Assembly: GCA_023512475.1 (NCBI GenBank)
Contig: JAILZL010000029.1
Coordinates: 1-40,464 of the forward strand
DNA from: Syntrophobacterales bacterium
Lineage (GTDB): Bacteria > Desulfobacterota > Desulfobaccia > Desulfobaccales > 0-14-0-80-60-11
DNA length: 40,464 nt
Reading direction: 5' to 3'
The notes beneath the pieces were generated by a model that saw only the letters and a list, made by a program, of their open reading frames with translations, made no database searches and was not told the DNA's origin. Shown piece after piece: positions 36,300 through 40,464 of the stretch. The stretch's first letter is position 1; every line of letters begins with the position of its first letter. A program made the position numbers and the translations under genes.

Positions 36300-36416
36300 C
36301 AAGAGCTGTGGGGCTCGGGACCAGGGCTCAGAGCCCCCTGCCCCCCTTCCCTGCCCTGGAGCCGCCAGGAAACCCGGGAGAGCAGCCGGAGGCGGAAAAT
36401 CTGCCGCCTGCCAGGT

Positions 36417-37157
36417 TTACGGCGTTTTTTTCGGCTGGCCCGCGGGGGCGGTCTGCCTGGCTTTGGCGGAGGCGCTGGATGGGCCGGCGTCCCTGGCCGG
36501 GGTGGAACGCATCACGGCATAATAGACGCCCTTCTGATCCCGGCCTTCCTGCAGGGTCACTTTCTGGCCCTGTTGCTGGAGTTCCGCCACCTTGGCCTGG
36601 GCCGCCTTCTTGTCCCGGAAGCGGGCCACGGTTACCGGGGCCGGGGAACTCTGCTGGGCCATGGACTTATCCCTTTCCTTCCCTTTCCCCTTGCCGGATT
36701 TGGCGGTGGCCCGGGACTGTTCCTGACTGTTCTGGAACTTCATGTTGCGGGCCAGCTGTTCCCGCAGTCTGCGCAGCTCCTCTTCCTTCTGCTTCTGGAG
36801 GGCCAGGGGGGATTTGGCGGCGGGTTTCTTGGCCGGGGGGGCCGCCGCCGGCGCGGGAGCGGCCGGAGCAGGGTTGCCGGAGGGGGGAACGGGCACGGCC
36901 GCGGGCGGGGCGACGGCCGCCACCTGGGGGGGCACCGCCGGCAGCGGCGGCGCCTGGGCCACCCTGGCGGCCTCCGGTCCCATGAGCCCCCAACGATGGG
37001 CCAGGACAAAAATATCGCCCCGGCCGGCCAAAGCCCCCAGGGCGAAGCTCATCATCATCAGCCCGGCCAGGCCCAGGCCGGTAAAGACCAACTCCCGGAC
37101 ACCCAGGCTCACCTGCCAGGCGCTCTTTTTCCCCCGCTTCCCCCGTGCGTCCGCCAT
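36417..37157 (-). CDS. SPOR-domain inner membrane protein
   Basis: A 246-residue protein with a cytosolic Arg/Lys-rich N terminus, one membrane helix (about residues 26-48), a Pro/Ala-rich linker (70-112), a charged helical stretch (QKQKEEELRRLREQLAR) and a C-terminal SPOR domain (VTVARFRDKKAAQAKVAELQ... then GVYYAVMRS). SPOR domains bind denuded septal peptidoglycan, so a role in cell division or envelope trimming is likely. The domain is short of the usual 70 residues at its end. ATG 37157 is preferred over GTG 37163. It follows argS by 88 bases. Confidence 0.8.
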   Translation of the reverse strand: MADARGKRGKKSAWQVSLGVRELVFTGLGLAGLMMMSFALGALAGRGDIFVLAHRWGLMGPEAARVAQAPPLPAVPPQVAAVAPPAAVPVPPSGNPAPAAPAPAAAPPAKKPAAKSPLALQKQKEEELRRLREQLARNMKFQNSQEQSRATAKSGKGKGKERDKSMAQQSSPAPVTVARFRDKKAAQAKVAELQQQGQKVTLQEGRDQKGVYYAVMRSTPARDAGPSSASAKARQTAPAGQPKKTP

Positions 37158-37245
37158 CTCCACCCCCCCGGCGGATGGTCATCGGACCGGCAGGCCGACC
37201 CGGTCCGCGCGACGGTACCGGCTTCGACCTCCCCCCGCCGGCCCG

Positions 37246-38913
37246 CTACATGCTCTCCGGTGCGGTCACCCCCAACAGTCCCAGGCCTCGGGCCAGCACG
37301 GTCTTTACCGCCGCCACCAGCCACAGGCGGGCCCGGGAGAGCTCCCGATCCTCGGAAATAAAGCGGTGTTTATAGTAGTAACTATGCAACTGTCCGGCCA
37401 GCTCCGTCAAGTAATAAGTGAGGCGGTGGGGCTCCAGCAGCCGGGCGGCGGCCGCCACCGTTTCCGGGAAGGCGGCCAGTTTTTTGGCCAGCTCCAGCTC
37501 CTCGGGTTCCTTCAGAAGCGGCCACAGGGAGGCCTCCGGCCCCGGACCCAGCAGCTCCGGCGCCTCGGGCTGCCGGAAGACGGAGGCCAGCCGGGCGTGG
37601 GCATACTGCACGTAATACACCGGGTTTTCAGCGTTCTGCTGTTTGGCCACCTCCAGATCAAAATCCAGGTGGGCATCGGCCCGCCGGGTGAGGAAGAGAA
37701 ACCGGGCCGCGTCCTTGCCCACCTCCTCCAGGACCTCCCGCAGGGTGACGAAGGTGCCCCCCCGGGTGGTCATGGCCACCGGTTCCCCGTGCCGGAGCAG
37801 ACTCACCAGCTGCACCAGGAGGATGCGCAGGCGGTCGGAAAAACCCAGGGCCTGGGCCGCGGCGGTGAGGCGCGGCACATAGCCGTGGTGATCGGCGCCC
37901 CACAGATCCACCATGAGGTCAAAGCCCCGGGCCGCCTTGTGGAGGTGGTAGGCGATGTCCGAGGCAAAGTAGGTGGTGGCCCCGGTGCGCCGGCGCACCA
38001 CCCGGTCCTTGTCGTCCCCGAAGCGGCTGGCGGCAAACCACAGGGCGCCATCCTTTTCATAGAGATAGCCCGCCTCCTTCAGGGCGGCGAAGGCCCGCTC
38101 CACCCAGCCCTGTTCATAGAGGGAGGTCTCGCTGAACCAGGTGTCGAAGTGCACCCCGAAGTCATCCAGATCCTGGCGGATGCACGCCAGGATGGCGTCC
38201 GCGGCCCAGCGCCCCAGGGCCAGGAGGTCCTCCTCCTCCGCCTCCGGCCCGGGGACGGGGTGGCCCGCCTGCCGGTACTGCCGGGCCAGATCAATGAGAT
38301 ATTCGCCCCGGTAGCCGTCCTCGGGGAATTCCAGGTCCTCCCCCAGAAGCTGGCGCAGGCGGACATACAGGGAGCGCCCCAGGGTCTGGATCTGGTTGCC
38401 CACGTCGTTGATATAGTATTCCCGCTCCACCCGGTAGCCCACCGCGGCCAGAAGGTTGGCCAGGACATCCCCCAGGGCCGCGCCCCGGCCGTGGCCGATG
38501 TGCAGAGGCCCGGTGGGGTTGGCGCTGACGAACTCCACCTGCACCCGGCGGCCGGCCCCCCAGTCGGCCCGGCCGTAGGCCGCCCCCTGCCGGTGAATCT
38601 CCTCAATCACCTGAAACCACCAGGCATCCCGGATGAAAAAGTTGATGAACCCCGGGCCGGCGATCTCCACCTTAGACAGGAGTTCCGCCGGGGCCTCCAG
38701 GTGGTCCACCAGGTTCCGGGCGATCTCCCGGGGGGGCTTTTTCGCCCGGGAGGCCAAGACCAGGGCCAGATTGGCGGCCACATCACCGTGCTCCGGAAGC
38801 TTGGGGGTCTCCAGTTCAAAGGGGGGCAGCTCCGAAAAATCCAGAGCCCCCGCAGCCTTGGCCCGATCAGCCGCCTCAGTGAGCAGACGGCGCATTATCT
38901 CCTTCACCTGCAT
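37246..38913 (-). CDS. argS: Arginine--tRNA ligase
   Basis: ArgRS charges tRNA-Arg. The 555 residues show the N-terminal ArgRS domain (LPEHGDVAANLALVLASRAKK), the class I HIGH motif in ANPTGPLHIGHGRG, the YINDVGNQ segment, and a C-terminal DALR-type anticodon domain with VQYAHARLASV. No canonical KMSKS is apparent; the region VAMTTRGGTFVTL takes its place, as is common in ArgRS. ATG 38913 has an AAGGTG site; GTG 38919 is an alternative two codons upstream. A SPOR-domain gene follows in the same direction. Confidence 0.96.
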   Translation of the reverse strand: MQVKEIMRRLLTEAADRAKAAGALDFSELPPFELETPKLPEHGDVAANLALVLASRAKKPPREIARNLVDHLEAPAELLSKVEIAGPGFINFFIRDAWWFQVIEEIHRQGAAYGRADWGAGRRVQVEFVSANPTGPLHIGHGRGAALGDVLANLLAAVGYRVEREYYINDVGNQIQTLGRSLYVRLRQLLGEDLEFPEDGYRGEYLIDLARQYRQAGHPVPGPEAEEEDLLALGRWAADAILACIRQDLDDFGVHFDTWFSETSLYEQGWVERAFAALKEAGYLYEKDGALWFAASRFGDDKDRVVRRRTGATTYFASDIAYHLHKAARGFDLMVDLWGADHHGYVPRLTAAAQALGFSDRLRILLVQLVSLLRHGEPVAMTTRGGTFVTLREVLEEVGKDAARFLFLTRRADAHLDFDLEVAKQQNAENPVYYVQYAHARLASVFRQPEAPELLGPGPEASLWPLLKEPEELELAKKLAAFPETVAAAARLLEPHRLTYYLTELAGQLHSYYYKHRFISEDRELSRARLWLVAAVKTVLARGLGLLGVTAPESM

Positions 38914-39134
38914 GGGCACACCTTAAAAGGGAGTTGCGAAAGGATGCCGATGGGAGGGCCGGCCTGCAGACCCGCCCTTCCTTCACACCCTCCCCCCTGA
39001 AAGCCAGGGGATGAGAGATCAGGAGCAGGGGCAGGGTTCTGCGACCCCAGCCGCCTCTCTTCCCAAGTTACCTGCAAATGTCTTAATCTACCCGAAGCCG
39101 GGAAAATGGGAAGGGCACAGGGGGAAATTTTGCC

Positions 39135-39314
39135 TCAGGGCGCGGCCTTTTTCGGGGGGCGCTCCGCCTCACCCTCCTCCTGGGGCTTGAGGGTGAGGTC
39201 CCGGGTGAACTCCAGGCACTTCTGGCCGTGGGCCAGGGAGTATTTCTTCTGGCAGTCCTGGCGCCAGGCGCAGATGACACAGATATTCTTCTCTTCCACC
39301 GGGGTGGCGGGCAT
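39135..39314 (-). CDS. Small Cys-rich protein of unknown function
   Basis: A 59-residue soluble protein with a conserved-looking core: ICVICAWRQDC, then KKYSLAHGQKCLEFTRDL. The four Cys (C-x2-C-x6-C and one more) could bind a metal or Fe-S centre. I recall similar small proteins in Desulfobacterota but cannot name a family. ATG 39314 has a strong AAGGAGA site. ATG 39362, also with a GGAGGG site, would add 16 residues (MQTPAGGVPPPLKET...). The first TGTTC-N8-GAACA site lies about 100 bases upstream. Confidence 0.65.
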   Translation of the reverse strand: MPATPVEEKNICVICAWRQDCQKKYSLAHGQKCLEFTRDLTLKPQEEGEAERPPKKAAP

Positions 39315-39429
39315 GGGAGTCTCCTTCAGCGGCGGGGGGACGCCCCCGGCCGGGGTTTGCATTATTGTACCCTCCCCCACCGTCAGCCACAAGGGAGGGC
39401 ATCTGCGCAGGAGGCCGGAGCGGAGGAAT

Positions 39430-39525
39430 TTGTTCAAAATCATGAACACGGTTCCGGCGCGCCAGTGGCGGGTTTCCGGCAAAATGCCCCGGAGACCGGG
39501 GGTTGATGTTCACGATTTGAAACAT
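39430..39525. promoter_or_regulatory. Two dyads, candidate enhancer sites (TGTTC-N8-GAACA)
   Basis: Site 1, TTGTTCAAAATCATGAACAC, is at 39430..39449. Site 2, ATGTTCACGATTTGAAACAT, is at 39506..39525, with one changed base in the right arm. They start 76 bp apart and lie about 160 and 84 bp upstream of the -12 box at 39597..39601. The nearby small Cys-rich gene on the other strand could also be affected. Confidence 0.6.
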
Positions 39526-39585
39526 GAGGCCGAGAACCGGCCCGGGGAGCCGGTCCCGGGAGTGGATCTGTCCCCCGGATGGAAA

Positions 39586-39601
39586 TGGTGCGGCCCTTGC
39601 A
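39586..39601 (+). promoter_or_regulatory. Sigma-54 promoter of the membrane protein gene
   Basis: Reads TGGTGCG-GCCC-TTGCA: exact GG-N10-GC spacing and a perfect -12 box; the -24 box has two changes. The leader to ATG 39635 is about 23 bases and includes the AAGGAGA site. Confidence 0.65.
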
Positions 39602-39634
39602 TAAGCTGCGCCGCAGCCGGAAAGGAGATCAGGT

Positions 39635-40464
39635 ATGTCCGGAAGTGAACACGTCCTCCATCCCTCGCCCGCTGCGGCCCCCGGCGCTACGGGGAGCCTG
39701 CGCCCGGCGGCTCTGTGGCTGAAAGCCGCCCTGGCCGCCGCCTTCCTCGCCTACGTGCTCAACTGTCTCGCCGGCACCACCGCCGACCCGGACCTGTGGG
39801 GCTTTCTCGCCTTCGGCCGCCTCTTCTGGCACAGCCCCAGCTTTCCCTACGAGGATGTCTTCTCCTTCACCCCCACCCTCAAGCCCTGGATCTACCACGA
39901 GTGGCTGAGCGGGGTGATCTTTTACCCCCTGTACACTGCCTTCGGGGCCCCGGGGCTGCAGACCCTGAAGTACCTCCTGGGGCTGGCCACCGTGGGCCTG
40001 CTTTATGCCGCCGCCCGCCTCCGGGGCGCCCACCCCCTGGCGGTGCTGGTGACCTTTCTCCCCCTTCTGCCTCAATTTATTAATTTTTACCATCCCTTGC
40101 GGCCCCAGGTATTCACCTTTTTCTTTTTGGCGCTCCTTCTCTTGGTGCTGGAGCGGGCCCGGCTGACCGGCCGGTTCCGCCCCTTATTTTTGTTCCCGCT
40201 GGTGATGGTGGCCTGGGCCAATCTGCACGGCGGCTTTCTGGCCGGCCTGGGGGTGCTCCTGCTCTATGGGGTAGGGGAAGCCCTGAGCCGCCGCCCTGCC
40301 TGGCCTTATTTCCTGACCCTGGCTCTCGGCACTCTGGCCACCCTCATCAACCCCTACGGGCTGGCTTATTGGAAATTCATGGCCTACGTGGCGGACGCCG
40401 GCACCTGGCTGGACCCTTACTATTTGCGCCTCATGCAGGAGGCGGACCTGGTGCTGATGCTCAC
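39635..40464 (+). CDS. Polytopic membrane protein, C terminus beyond window
   Basis: An open frame from ATG 39635 (AAAGGAG site, seven-base spacing) to the last base, at least 276 residues, no stop in the window. After a short soluble start come many hydrophobic helices. A conserved-looking block follows the first helix: TTADPDLWGFLAFGRLFWHS, then YEDVFSFTPTLKPWIYHEWLSG. A DPDLW-type, acidic-loop block after helix 1 is typical of large GT-C-like membrane proteins and related polysaccharide or glycan proteins, but the family is not certain. NLHGGFLAGL and INPYGLAYWKF occur later. It has a sigma-54 promoter with upstream dyads, so it likely belongs to the same regulon as the secreted proteins at 2-5 kb. 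Confidence 0.75.
   Translation, partial: MSGSEHVLHPSPAAAPGATGSLRPAALWLKAALAAAFLAYVLNCLAGTTADPDLWGFLAFGRLFWHSPSFPYEDVFSFTPTLKPWIYHEWLSGVIFYPLYTAFGAPGLQTLKYLLGLATVGLLYAAARLRGAHPLAVLVTFLPLLPQFINFYHPLRPQVFTFFFLALLLLVLERARLTGRFRPLFLFPLVMVAWANLHGGFLAGLGVLLLYGVGEALSRRPAWPYFLTLALGTLATLINPYGLAYWKFMAYVADAGTWLDPYYLRLMQEADLVLML

Overview
The window is high-GC bacterial chromosome with dense, mostly housekeeping gene content. Porins, lipoproteins, a multiheme cytochrome joined to a cytochrome b, a MetV-MetF pair, a DsrE-like protein and sigma-54 promoters together suggest a Gram-negative anaerobe of the Desulfobacterota (former Deltaproteobacteria). This is inferred from gene content only; no rRNA or other phylogenetic marker was compared.

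Layout. 0-2 kb: a fused AAA+/VWA metal-chelatase subunit. 2.1-5 kb: two minus-strand secreted proteins (a PxKF-domain protein and an Ig-like protein), each behind a sigma-54-type promoter and a shared dyad TGTTC-N8-GAACA. 5.1-16.8 kb: folD, a PilZ protein, aspartate kinase, citramalate synthase, a ComEA-like protein, an AT-rich CpXC gene, tsaD, nicotinate phosphoribosyltransferase, a DedA protein, a nucleoside phosphorylase overlapping a DUF1786 gene, and a metallo-beta-lactamase-fold protein. 17.1-21.5 kb: a half-size UPF0016 transporter, the aromatic genes aroK-aroC-tyrA, and serS. 22-24.7 kb: a lipoprotein and a porin. 25-28.4 kb: an IspH-UbiA fusion, a divergent CruF-like carotenoid protein and a nucleosidase. 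28.6-34.4 kb, all minus strand: metV-metF, then an octaheme cytochrome c/cytochrome b protein that appears to contain selenocysteine, then dsrE and a four-helix membrane protein. 34.9-36.3 kb: a divergent PAS-type sigma-54 activator. 36.4-40.5 kb: argS with a SPOR-domain gene, a small Cys-rich protein, and a polytopic membrane protein cut off by the window end.

Three things stand out. First, the cytochrome reading frame is interrupted by a single in-frame TGA followed by a hairpin that fits the bacterial SECIS rules, so two apparent genes are probably one selenoprotein. Second, the same dyad lies upstream of three sigma-54-type promoters that drive secreted or membrane proteins at both ends of the window, which suggests one enhancer-binding protein controls them. 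Third, metV-metF has its own very good sigma-54 promoter and a different dyad (GTTAACCGTTAAC), next to a divergent activator whose PAS domain carries a cysteine cluster; this looks like local, possibly redox-linked, control of C1 metabolism.

No tRNA, rRNA, CRISPR array, insertion sequence or phage gene was recognised. A family of GC-rich imperfect dyads recurs between genes.
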